43,846 bases of DNA from Rickettsiales bacterium (GTDB taxonomy: Bacteria; Pseudomonadota; Alphaproteobacteria; Rickettsiales; JALZUV01). Under the pieces are notes generated by a model. It saw nothing but the letters and a program-made list of their open reading frames with translations. It had not been told where the DNA came from and ran no database searches. The DNA lies in NCBI GenBank assembly GCA_029252805.1, contig JAQXAR010000013.1, forward strand, positions 1 to 43,846. The letters run 5' to 3'. Shown one piece after another: positions 35,141 through 43,170 of the stretch (positions are counted from its first letter, which is position 1; each line of letters begins with the position of its first letter). The position numbers and the translations under genes are program-made.

Positions 35141-37651
35141 CTAACGATCTAGATTTTGCTGACCATCATTTCGTCGCTTCATTTCTGCCGCTGCCCAACT
35201 AAAGATTCCTGCCTTATGCGCGACGAGAGCTGTGAGGCCAAGCACGGCCGCACCTGCCAATATTTTAAGCGCCTTTGGCTTCTCCCGTTTTTGTGTTTTA
35301 GGGTCTTTCTTGCCAATAAAAATTTCTTTGACCGTAATAGGAATAGCAAGAAGGCTGCCCACCGCTACAGCAGCGGAAGTTATACTGAGTTTGTTCTCGC
35401 TAGCAGGAACACCTGCATCACTTTTCCGACCACCTTGCGGTTCGCCTGCCTCTGATGCAGAAGGTATATCGTTATTTACCTGAGACGAAGCAGGTGAAGT
35501 GACTGACTCAGCAACTTCCCCTACTTCTTCCTCTTCTTCCCCTACTTCCCCTACTTCCTCTACTTCCTCTACTTCCCCTACTTCTTCCTCTACTGTTTCC
35601 TGAGAGAGCACGGGCGCTTCTACCAGAAGGGGTATTTCTACCGGAGAGTTATCTTTGATTATTTCTCCAGGTGACTCCTCTATGTCTGTGGCAGTATCAC
35701 CCGGAAGAGTTCCTACTGGTGCGTCAGCGGGTAGTTCTCCTAATGCTGAGATCAACACAGGCAGCACTTCTTCCTCTTCAGCGCTGTGTGATGAGGGGCC
35801 GCTAGCTTGTAAAAGAGCGAGTGGGGCAGTTATTTCCAGATCATCAGGTGGATTGCTGCCGCCTGAAGCCACACCACCTTCGCTAACAGCAATGTCCGGA
35901 ATTTCCGCATAAGGGTTGCGAATAACGGGGCGAATGCGTTTAGGCATTTCCTTACTCGGGTGCGGCTGCTCTAAAGGAACCTGAGGGTAAGGTATATTAT
36001 GCTTCTTCATTAGTTCGTCAACTCGGCTGGTTAATACCTCACGTTCTTCGGCACTCTTCGTATTGCGACCTTGATCAACCAAATTGATGGTTTTCTCATA
36101 ATCACGACGAAACGTTTCGTCTAATTTTGCCTGCCCCTCTACACTCACTTTGATAAGTTTTGGGTTAAGGCCATTGCCTAAAAGAGAATCATTTTTCAAA
36201 CAAAATTTTTCTGGAATAACTTGATAGGGATAACCTTTTGACGCTTTGTAATAGGCACGCCCAGGAGTCCCATTATCATCTGTGTTAGTATCATAATTTT
36301 CGTATTGCGCGACTTTTGGACCCAGTAAATGCGCCACCGCTGCAACGCCCGCAGGATGATAACCCGCTCGTTTAATCTTACTGTAATCTTGCTGGGTGTA
36401 ATAAAGGGCATAAATTTGTGCCATCGGTGAGTTGAGAAAATCTTCTGCATTGGAAATGGTATCCCCTGCCACCTCAAAATTATTCCATTCCCCTGTTTCT
36501 CGATTCACAAAAGGAGTACCAGCAATGGCTGTTTTAATTGGTTTTTTAAGATTAAATTGTCCTATCCCGCCATACGAACCGGTTTTATACGATAACCTCC
36601 CCAACCCATCTTTAGTTCTATGCCGCTTTAAGTTACCTAAAAAACTATAAATATGAGGATCCGGACCGATTTGTAACGCAGGTCTGCTTTCTAAAAGAGC
36701 AAGCTGAGCCAGCCGCTGATTATTACTTAACTCATAGTCAACTCCCTTAGGCATTTCGGGCTGGAAGCGTAATATATTCAATAGCAATTTACGCGAGTCT
36801 TGTTGACGGGTAAAATTAGAAATGTCGCGGAGGTCTTCATTTGCTTGAGGGAAGTTTGAGAGATCCCATATTCGCTGCCCTGCCGGTGGAATCGCATGAT
36901 TCTCAATTAAATATGCCATGGTTGCTTCATTATCGCGGAAGTTACTTTGATTCATGTAATCCGTTTTGACGGCGCGACGGCTTAACGGAACATGCGTGTC
37001 GTGGCGCAACTCACCATCTACCGTAGGCATTCCATATATTTTGGGCCCCTTGCTGCCAGAAGTACGCCATTTCAACACCTTTACGCCATCTACCGCAATA
37101 AATCTTGCTAGATTATCAACAATAATATCTTGATGGGCTTCATGCACATCGCCTGCATACCAAGTGTATTCTAGCGGAACCCCGGCTTTATTTAGTTTTT
37201 TGACATCTTCACGGCTAAGCGTAACCGTTTCACCATTTCCCGCCATTTCGCTCAAATTAAAAACGCGGCTTTGCCCAGCGACGAGGCTATCAATATTATG
37301 TGCCTGCGACTCCCCTGTCAGCTTGCTTTTTAGAATACGTGCGTTTAACTCTTGTTTATAATCAGTATTATAATCAATATAGGCAAAACCGCCAGGACTC
37401 GTTTTTTCTAATGATAGCCCTTCTTCTTCCTCCAAAAAGGGCGATACAGTTGCTATGCTATCAACGCTTGGCACTTCGTCTATGACAGTAATAGGGTCAG
37501 GAAAAACTTCCTTTTCTACTGAGTTACTATTGGGCGCTTTAGGGTTGATTAGCGCCAATTGCAGTGGAATCTGCAGCATAGCCATCGCTCTTCCGGTAGA
37601 GTACCTAAAACGCTCCAGAATGCTTTTGTTGGATTTTTCTTTCTCTTCCAC
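35141..37651 (-). CDS. Large protein with muramidase-like core, acidic repeat and C-terminal membrane helices
   Basis: The 836-residue protein starts at GTG. There is no classical signal peptide, only a short hydrophobic stretch (about 22-36). Residues about 310-470 resemble phage-type lysozyme/transglycosylase domains: ALLESRPAL (candidate catalytic Glu321), GSYGGIGQFNL at 358-368, a segment FLNSPMAQIYALYYTQQDY, and GVAAVAHLLGPKVA (His441) followed by NTDDNGTPGRAYY. A Pro/Glu/Ser-rich stretch (about 560-735) contains a Glu/Val repeat (about 684-714). Two membrane segments lie at about 755-778 and 797-824, separated by a Lys-rich loop. A tail-anchored, cell-wall-facing or host-directed enzyme is possible. 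It converges on the PEPC-like gene with 52 bp between. The muramidase call is an inference from motif pattern. Confidence 0.6.
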   Translation of the reverse strand: MEEKEKSNKSILERFRYSTGRAMAMLQIPLQLALINPKAPNSNSVEKEVFPDPITVIDEVPSVDSIATVSPFLEEEEGLSLEKTSPGGFAYIDYNTDYKQELNARILKSKLTGESQAHNIDSLVAGQSRVFNLSEMAGNGETVTLSREDVKKLNKAGVPLEYTWYAGDVHEAHQDIIVDNLARFIAVDGVKVLKWRTSGSKGPKIYGMPTVDGELRHDTHVPLSRRAVKTDYMNQSNFRDNEATMAYLIENHAIPPAGQRIWDLSNFPQANEDLRDISNFTRQQDSRKLLLNILRFQPEMPKGVDYELSNNQRLAQLALLESRPALQIGPDPHIYSFLGNLKRHRTKDGLGRLSYKTGSYGGIGQFNLKKPIKTAIAGTPFVNRETGEWNNFEVAGDTISNAEDFLNSPMAQIYALYYTQQDYSKIKRAGYHPAGVAAVAHLLGPKVAQYENYDTNTDDNGTPGRAYYKASKGYPYQVIPEKFCLKNDSLLGNGLNPKLIKVSVEGQAKLDETFRRDYEKTINLVDQGRNTKSAEEREVLTSRVDELMKKHNIPYPQVPLEQPHPSKEMPKRIRPVIRNPYAEIPDIAVSEGGVASGGSNPPDDLEITAPLALLQASGPSSHSAEEEEVLPVLISALGELPADAPVGTLPGDTATDIEESPGEIIKDNSPVEIPLLVEAPVLSQETVEEEVGEVEEVEEVGEVGEEEEEVGEVAESVTSPASSQVNNDIPSASEAGEPQGGRKSDAGVPASENKLSITSAAVAVGSLLAIPITVKEIFIGKKDPKTQKREKPKALKILAGAAVLGLTALVAHKAGIFSWAAAEMKRRNDGQQNLDR
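35512..35595 (-). repeat. Glu/Val-coding microsatellite-like repeat
   Basis: About nine near-identical units built from CTTCCCCTA, CTTCCTCTA and CTTCTTCCT (9-bp period, plus-strand reading) encode EEVGEVEEVEEVGEV-type sequence within the 836-residue protein. All units keep the reading frame, so copy number could vary between strains without breaking the gene. Confidence 0.8.
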
Positions 37652-37799
37652 GCTCTAATAGTAGCTTTTTCATGTTACGGTTTGATGAAGCTGAGCTGCA
37701 AAATTAAAGGCTCAAATTCTTCGCAAACTGAGTGTGGCGTTACCTTTGAATGTACGTCTTTACGAAGAACCTCATTCAACGGCCTGAAATACTGTTGCT

Positions 37800-38258
37800 C
37801 TGCCGTTTCGTTCTCAGATATTGGCACTTTTTATCAGTATTCTATTGGTCGCCATCACCACTTTGCTGTTTTATGAAATTATGCGGCTAGTATGGGGGTG
37901 GTTGCCGCGGTTGACTTTTGCCCCACGCACTCGAATACTTGTGGTGATGATGGCCATTTTTACGGGGCACACTATCGCTGTTTGGCTTTACGGTATTGCT
38001 TTCTAGCTGATGGTTGAAGTGGGGCATATTGGTTCGCTTTCCGGTGAATTCGAGCGTGGCTTCTTGAGCTATATCTATTTCTCCGCAGCCACCTATTCCT
38101 CTTTAGGGATTGGTGATATCTTTCCCAAAGGGCCTCTGCGCTTTGTCACGGGTGTTGAGGTGCTAAACGGGCTGGTACTTATTGCCTGGAGTGCCTCCTT
38201 CACTTACCTAACCATGGAGAAATTCTGGAATCTACACCTTCCAAAATGCAAGAAATAG
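37800..38258 (+). pseudogene. Two-TM potassium channel gene split by an in-frame TAG
   Basis: One frame runs from about 37800 to 38258, broken only by TAG at 38004-38006. The first part (from TTG at 37821) encodes ALFISILLVAITTLLFYEIM and a second hydrophobic stretch ending YGIAF. The second part encodes FLSYIYFSAATYSSLGIGDIFP, a pore helix and selectivity filter (SLGIGD, compare TxGYGD). A last membrane helix, TGVEVLNGLVLIAWSASFTYLTM, follows. Together they form a small channel of the Ion_trans_2 type. The upstream frame has a TGA at 37785 and no ATG, so the 5' end may also be damaged. The second part has its own ATG at 38010 but would lack the first helices. Read-through or sequencing error cannot be excluded. 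Confidence 0.7.
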
Positions 38259-38335
38259 GAAGAGTTGACTAAAGTCAAAGCAAGTGTAGCATCCTCCTAT
38301 AACATCCAAAATGAGAAATTCTCACAGGAGGTAGT

Positions 38336-39052
38336 ATGACTTCACCATCTAACAATACCAAATGGGTTTGGCCTTTGGCTCTTGCGGCGGTTTTTGCCGT
38401 TTGCTATTGGTCAGTTATTTCAAATGGAACATCTGAAAGTGCTTATAAGGCAAAGTTATTTGAGAAGTTCGAAACCGCGACATTCGAGGAAGTTCTGAAT
38501 GATACAGCATTGCATGGATTTGCGATTGCAGAAGGCAAGGCGGCCTTTAAAGAAAATTGTGCCACGTGCCATGGCACCGATGGCAAGGGGGCGGAAGGCT
38601 ATCCCAAACTTAATGATGGTGATTGGATCTGGGGCGGTGCGCCGGAAGATATTTATAAAACGCTTAAGCTAGGCATTCGCGATCAGCATGCCAGCCCGCG
38701 TAACACCCTCATGCCACCCTTTGAAGATGCGTTGGAATCCGATGAAATTGGCAAGATTGCTGATTACGTGCTCGCTTTACCCAAAAGTGTCGATGTAATG
38801 CATCCAGGCTATACGTTATTTCAAACGAATTGTGCTGCCTGTCATGGCTCAGATGGCGCCGGAAACCGCGATCTTGGCACTCCGCATTTGGCCGATGGCA
38901 TCTGGCTAAAGGGCACAGGCGATAGGGCCAGCATTGTCAACCAAATCAAGAACCCACAGCATGACATGATGCCAGCTTGGGAAGATATTTTGGATGAAGA
39001 GACGCTACGCCAACTCACGCTTTATGTGCATAGTCTAGGCGGCGGGGAGTAA
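38336..39052 (+). CDS. Dihaem cytochrome c, CcoP-like (cbb3 oxidase subunit III)
   Basis: The 238-residue protein has one N-terminal membrane helix (about 11-28), a linker resembling CcoP, and two cytochrome c domains. The haem sites are CATCH (about 75-79) and CAACH (about 167-171), with likely Met ligands in LMPPF and MMPAW. In cbb3 oxidase, CcoP feeds electrons to the catalytic subunit. Here no ccoN, ccoO, ccoQ or ccoG genes are adjacent, so it is an orphan in this window. It has a very strong AGGAGGTA ribosome site. The C-terminus overlaps the convergent permease gene by 18 bp. Confidence 0.85.
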   Translation: MTSPSNNTKWVWPLALAAVFAVCYWSVISNGTSESAYKAKLFEKFETATFEEVLNDTALHGFAIAEGKAAFKENCATCHGTDGKGAEGYPKLNDGDWIWGGAPEDIYKTLKLGIRDQHASPRNTLMPPFEDALESDEIGKIADYVLALPKSVDVMHPGYTLFQTNCAACHGSDGAGNRDLGTPHLADGIWLKGTGDRASIVNQIKNPQHDMMPAWEDILDEETLRQLTLYVHSLGGGE

Positions 39053-40276
39053 CGCCGAGAGTTCTTTGCCAATGCCAAAAGCAAGCATCGCACAACAGGT
39101 CATAAAACCCAAAAGGCATACCCACCACGGGGTCGTAAAACCAGTTGTGTGAACGGTTCGTTCAGACCATTTTAGTTTCAGTAATGCCGCATTTACGGTC
39201 GCAAATACGAATAAAATAATGGCACTCGTGACACGTGCCAGACTCTCCAGATCCATAAATAAAGCAAAACTCATCACCAGCGCTACTGCGACTAGACTCG
39301 CATTAAGCGGCGTATGTGTGCGTGCAGAAACTTTTCCCAACCACTGCTGCGCCTTATTGCTTTGTGCCATGCCATATAAAACGCGCGAAGCCATAATCAC
39401 CTGCACCAGTGCGCCGTTAATGATCGCCAACAGGCTAATGCCGCCCATTAGCGAGGGCGGTAGCGACGTACCCGTTCGCGCGGCAATCAGCGCTAGCGGG
39501 GTGTTGCTGGCGGCTAACTCTTGCGGCGGCACCACCAATACCGCCACCGTCATCACCAAAATATAAATGCCCAAGGTGGTAACGATACAGGTGAGTATCG
39601 CCACCAGCATTACCCGACGTACGTCCTTTACTTCTTCCGCTATATTGACCATATCCTCAAAGCCAATAAAAGCATAAAAAGCCAGAAAGGCACCGCTTAA
39701 AATGCTACCCCAGAGTATAGCATCTACAGTAGGTATCATCTCGGGCCAGCGTGTTGGTAAGGTCATTAGTTCATCCCATCCCATCGCCACAATCAAACAT
39801 AAGCCGCCAATCTCAATGATCGTAATTACCGCGACCAGCCATACCGATTCCGCAATTCCCCAAATAGCGATTAAGCCGAGTAATATCACTAATGCTGCCG
39901 TTAAAGACAGCGAAGGCAGGGCAATAAAGTCCTGTATGAATCCCGCCGTCGCCGTCGCCAATGCAGCGGCAGAAATTACCCCCATAAAAACGACCAGCCA
40001 GCCGATCAGAATCGAGAATGACCGCTTGGAGAATGCCGCACTCACATATTTCACCTCGCCCGCACTGAATGGGTACCGTGCCGACAGTTCCGCATAGGAG
40101 AACGCCGTGAGTAACGCTAATAAAGCCGATAGGATAAAGGAGAGTGGCGCCTGCATACCCGCCTGCCCTGCCACCTTACCGGTCAGCGCATAAATACCCC
40201 CACCCACCATGGTGCCTAATCCATAAAAAATTACCAAAGGCAGCGACAAACTTCGCTTCAACTTAACGGGTGTCAT
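39035..40276 (-). CDS. APC family amino acid permease
   Basis: The 413-residue protein has about 12 membrane segments and begins with the APC signature LPLVIFYGLGTMVGGGIYALTGKVAGQAG. AFSYAELSARYPFSAGEVKYV follows, and AFLAFYAFIGFEDMVNIAEEVKD in the sixth-to-seventh helix region. It resembles YhdG/CAT-type amino acid permeases; the substrate is not deducible. The start lies inside the end of the upstream RND gene (14-bp overlap), so the two are probably translated from one mRNA. Confidence 0.88.
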   Translation of the reverse strand: MTPVKLKRSLSLPLVIFYGLGTMVGGGIYALTGKVAGQAGMQAPLSFILSALLALLTAFSYAELSARYPFSAGEVKYVSAAFSKRSFSILIGWLVVFMGVISAAALATATAGFIQDFIALPSLSLTAALVILLGLIAIWGIAESVWLVAVITIIEIGGLCLIVAMGWDELMTLPTRWPEMIPTVDAILWGSILSGAFLAFYAFIGFEDMVNIAEEVKDVRRVMLVAILTCIVTTLGIYILVMTVAVLVVPPQELAASNTPLALIAARTGTSLPPSLMGGISLLAIINGALVQVIMASRVLYGMAQSNKAQQWLGKVSARTHTPLNASLVAVALVMSFALFMDLESLARVTSAIILFVFATVNAALLKLKWSERTVHTTGFTTPWWVCLLGFMTCCAMLAFGIGKELSALLPAA

Positions 40277-42809
40277 GTTTACCCAGAGGCTTGAAGAAAA
40301 TGAGGATCAACGGCAATAATGCTAAATTAGCGAGCAACGCGACCAATGCTGAAAATCCGGTCAGCAATCCAAAATAAATCGTCGGCATGAAATTGGAAAA
40401 TGCTAAAATAGAGAACCCAAACATGACAGTAATAGAGGTATAATACATCGCACGCCCAATGGTATTGTGAGACTCCCGCGCGGCTCTCCAGTAATCACCA
40501 TGCTTGGCATATTCTTGTCGAAAACGGTGAATATAGTGGATGGTATTATCATCGGCCATACCGAAACAAATGGCCGCAATGGTAATGGTCATAATATCAA
40601 GCGGGATGCCCAACCAACCAATAAGCCCCAGCACCAGAGCGACAATCGTGATGTTCGGCACAATCGCCACGGCCGCCACTTTGAAACTTCTAAACAGTAA
40701 TAGGAAGATGAGGAACATGGTAACAAACACCACACCAATCGTTAGAATTTGTGACTCAAATAAAGTTTGCAGCACATTATTATACAGCACCATCATACCC
40801 GTCAGATGTACCTGATTTGCTTCCAACTCCAAATCTTGAGTCAGGTAATCGCGAATCTTTTGTACCAGCGCTTCGCGATCTTGCCCTTGTTTCGATTCAT
40901 AAACGCGCAAGCTAAAGCGTAGCTGATTGCCATCTTCTGAGAGATAAGGATCAAACAAAATATTCCGCACCGAATCGGGCAGCTTTTGATACAACACGCC
41001 CAAATATTGACGGTTGAGAGATCTCTCCTCATCCAAATCTTTCAGTAACTGCGCGGTACTATGAAACGACAAAACCTTGCCACTCTCTTCCAGCCCATCC
41101 AGATAATCGTGAATGGCCGCCACTTGCTTTTGCGATGCTTCGCCCACCCAATAACCTTCGACTATTTTCGGCCCGCTATCCTCTATCCAGAAGCCTTCTT
41201 CCTCCAGATAAGCCCGTTCTTGCGCTTGCCCTTGAATGAATCCGGCAGGCGCGTCGATGATCACATCGAGCGGAGTCGTGCCGCCCAGCTTGCGGTCAAT
41301 CATCTCCATACCCTGATATATTTCAGTATCTTGCTTATAGTAATCGATAAAGCGGTTCTGCACGTAAAGCTGATTAATGCCCCAAATACTTAAGCCCATC
41401 AACACCGCAAAAATAATGAGGATGGGCTTACCATGGCTCTTAATTATCCGCACGAAGAAGCGGGTAATGCTCCCCGTAAAATCATATTGCACGGGTGGAT
41501 GTGAGGGTTTCAGAAACATCAATGCAGCGGGAAAAATGATAAAACTAATGAAGAAGGAAAAACCGATACCGATCGTCATCATCCAGCCAAAATCGATAAC
41601 CGGGCGGATGTCACTCACGGCAAGCGAAGCAAAGCCAATCGCCGTCGTAAAAGCCATGTAAAAGCAGGGCACGCTAATATCGAGTATCGTATCACGTACC
41701 AATTCACGCTGAGTCGCCTCGGGTTTTTCCTCATGAAACTCGCGGTAGCGTACAATTTGGTGCACGCAGAATGACAGCGTAAAAATCAGCAAAAGGGAAA
41801 CAAAATTAGCCGAAACAATCGTTGCTGGCCAATCCATTAACCCCATGAAGCCAATCATACTTAGGCCAACACAGAAGCAGCTCAACATCGACAAAAACAC
41901 CCAGCGGGCCACGCGGGAAATAACGGTGAGTAACACCACTAGAAAGCATAAAATCGCGATACCAAAAATGCGTAAATCCTTACTAATATAATCAATCGAA
42001 TCGGCCACAATCATCGGCACCCCACCCAGGTGAATTTTCGCTTTATCGCGGTAATGATCAAGGATGACGCGGACTGAGGCGATATCTTGCTGCTGTTGAA
42101 GCTGCGCCAAGGCATTATGACGGCTATATTCTTTTTCCGTGAGTTTGAGTAACCGCGCTTCATTACCCGATAAAGCCGAACCCCATGACTTTTCTCGTAG
42201 CTGATCACGCTTTTGGATCAACTTCAAGAGCTCTCCATTTTCCTTAAAACTCACCAATAGGGCGGTGGTTCCAACATCTTGACTGATGAGTAAATCAGCA
42301 TAGATAGGGCTGGCCAGAAGTTCCTTACGCGCCATGGTTAGATCCGTCTGGGGACTCAAAAGATTAGGAATGCCGTGACTAAGCTCATCCAACGTCAAAG
42401 GCGGACTGTTAATCAGCGGCACATCGACAATACTGATAATCGATTCCACCCGTTCCAGTTCATCCAAATCAGTGCGAAGATCGTATAACTCTTTCAAAAT
42501 CTCCGCGCTGAATAAATCGGATTCGGGCGTATAGGTAATCAGCAAATAATCATTTGAGCCATAACGCGCGGCGATGGAACGATAATATTTCAACGCCTGG
42601 TCATTCTCCAATGACAGTGATTCCGACGATGCATCCAGCCGAAACTGTGGCGCGTGATAGCCAAAAAAACCAACAACGGTAAAGATCAGCAATAGCGCAA
42701 TCGCCGGATAATCCAATACCAGCTTCGCATAATATTTTTGAAAGAACTCTCTCACCACAGCATCGTAGCCAATACACTCAAAATAGATTTGATATTGGTC
42801 AACTTTCAC
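40263..42809 (-). CDS. RND superfamily (MMPL-type) exporter
   Basis: The 848-residue protein has about 12 membrane segments in the RND layout. TM1 (about 35-52) is followed by a large periplasmic loop, then five helices (about 285-420). TM7 (about 450-470) is followed by a second loop, then five helices to the C-terminus. Family cues are ICFGMADDNTIHYIHRFRQE and GRAMYYTSITVMFGFSILAFS. This is the COG1033/MMPL group that moves lipids or other hydrophobic molecules, with a hopanoid exporter (HpnN-like) as one possibility. The start is a GTG with AGG close upstream. No outer-membrane or adaptor partner is adjacent; the APC permease overlaps its end. Confidence 0.85.
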   Translation of the reverse strand: MKVDQYQIYFECIGYDAVVREFFQKYYAKLVLDYPAIALLLIFTVVGFFGYHAPQFRLDASSESLSLENDQALKYYRSIAARYGSNDYLLITYTPESDLFSAEILKELYDLRTDLDELERVESIISIVDVPLINSPPLTLDELSHGIPNLLSPQTDLTMARKELLASPIYADLLISQDVGTTALLVSFKENGELLKLIQKRDQLREKSWGSALSGNEARLLKLTEKEYSRHNALAQLQQQQDIASVRVILDHYRDKAKIHLGGVPMIVADSIDYISKDLRIFGIAILCFLVVLLTVISRVARWVFLSMLSCFCVGLSMIGFMGLMDWPATIVSANFVSLLLIFTLSFCVHQIVRYREFHEEKPEATQRELVRDTILDISVPCFYMAFTTAIGFASLAVSDIRPVIDFGWMMTIGIGFSFFISFIIFPAALMFLKPSHPPVQYDFTGSITRFFVRIIKSHGKPILIIFAVLMGLSIWGINQLYVQNRFIDYYKQDTEIYQGMEMIDRKLGGTTPLDVIIDAPAGFIQGQAQERAYLEEEGFWIEDSGPKIVEGYWVGEASQKQVAAIHDYLDGLEESGKVLSFHSTAQLLKDLDEERSLNRQYLGVLYQKLPDSVRNILFDPYLSEDGNQLRFSLRVYESKQGQDREALVQKIRDYLTQDLELEANQVHLTGMMVLYNNVLQTLFESQILTIGVVFVTMFLIFLLLFRSFKVAAVAIVPNITIVALVLGLIGWLGIPLDIMTITIAAICFGMADDNTIHYIHRFRQEYAKHGDYWRAARESHNTIGRAMYYTSITVMFGFSILAFSNFMPTIYFGLLTGFSALVALLANLALLPLILIFFKPLGKHDTR

Positions 42810-42859
42810 CTAAGGCTTTTATGCTAAAAGAGGGATATGATTTAGTCTACCTCATAACA

Positions 42860-43075
42860 CTAAAAGAAACCAACCCGACGCAATAAGCGGTGATCAACAT
42901 CATGGAAAAGAGTGGGTGATGCTAACACTAGCAACGATGATATCGTTGACATAACCGCCGATAAAACCGCAGCGATATAAATACCAACCATGACTGTATG
43001 GCATGGTGTATTCTACAAGCAGCGGTAACACATCTTGTCCACCATTACCTAAAACGCTGTGTGCACCTGCCCCTT
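42860..43075 (-). pseudogene. Relic of a sodium:solute symporter gene
   Basis: On the minus strand one frame reads SVLGNGGQDVLPLLVEYTMP. After a frameshift near 42995 the next reads GIYIAAVLSAVMSTISSLLV, then LASPTLFHDV, and stops at TAG (42860-42862). AAVLSAVMSTISSLL followed by a LFHDV-like turn is the signature of SSF (PutP/SglT-type) symporters. Only about 70 codons of a gene that is normally about 500 codons remain, with at least one frameshift. The rest of the 42810-43170 gap holds the promoter region of the FecR-domain gene. Confidence 0.65.
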
Positions 43076-43109
43076 ATTAAATGCAATCCACTCTCAATTT
43101 AAATGTATA

Positions 43110-43117
43110 TTAACCAT
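43110..43117 (+). promoter_or_regulatory. Possible CtrA half-site
   Basis: TTAACCAT matches the CtrA half-site known from Caulobacter and lies 54 bp before the FecR-domain gene. A single 8-mer is weak evidence. It is noted because the window also carries chpT, which acts on CtrA. Confidence 0.25.
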
Positions 43118-43170
43118 TTCAAGGTATAGTTAATAATACTAATAGATTTAATGAACTGGTGATAACGCTT

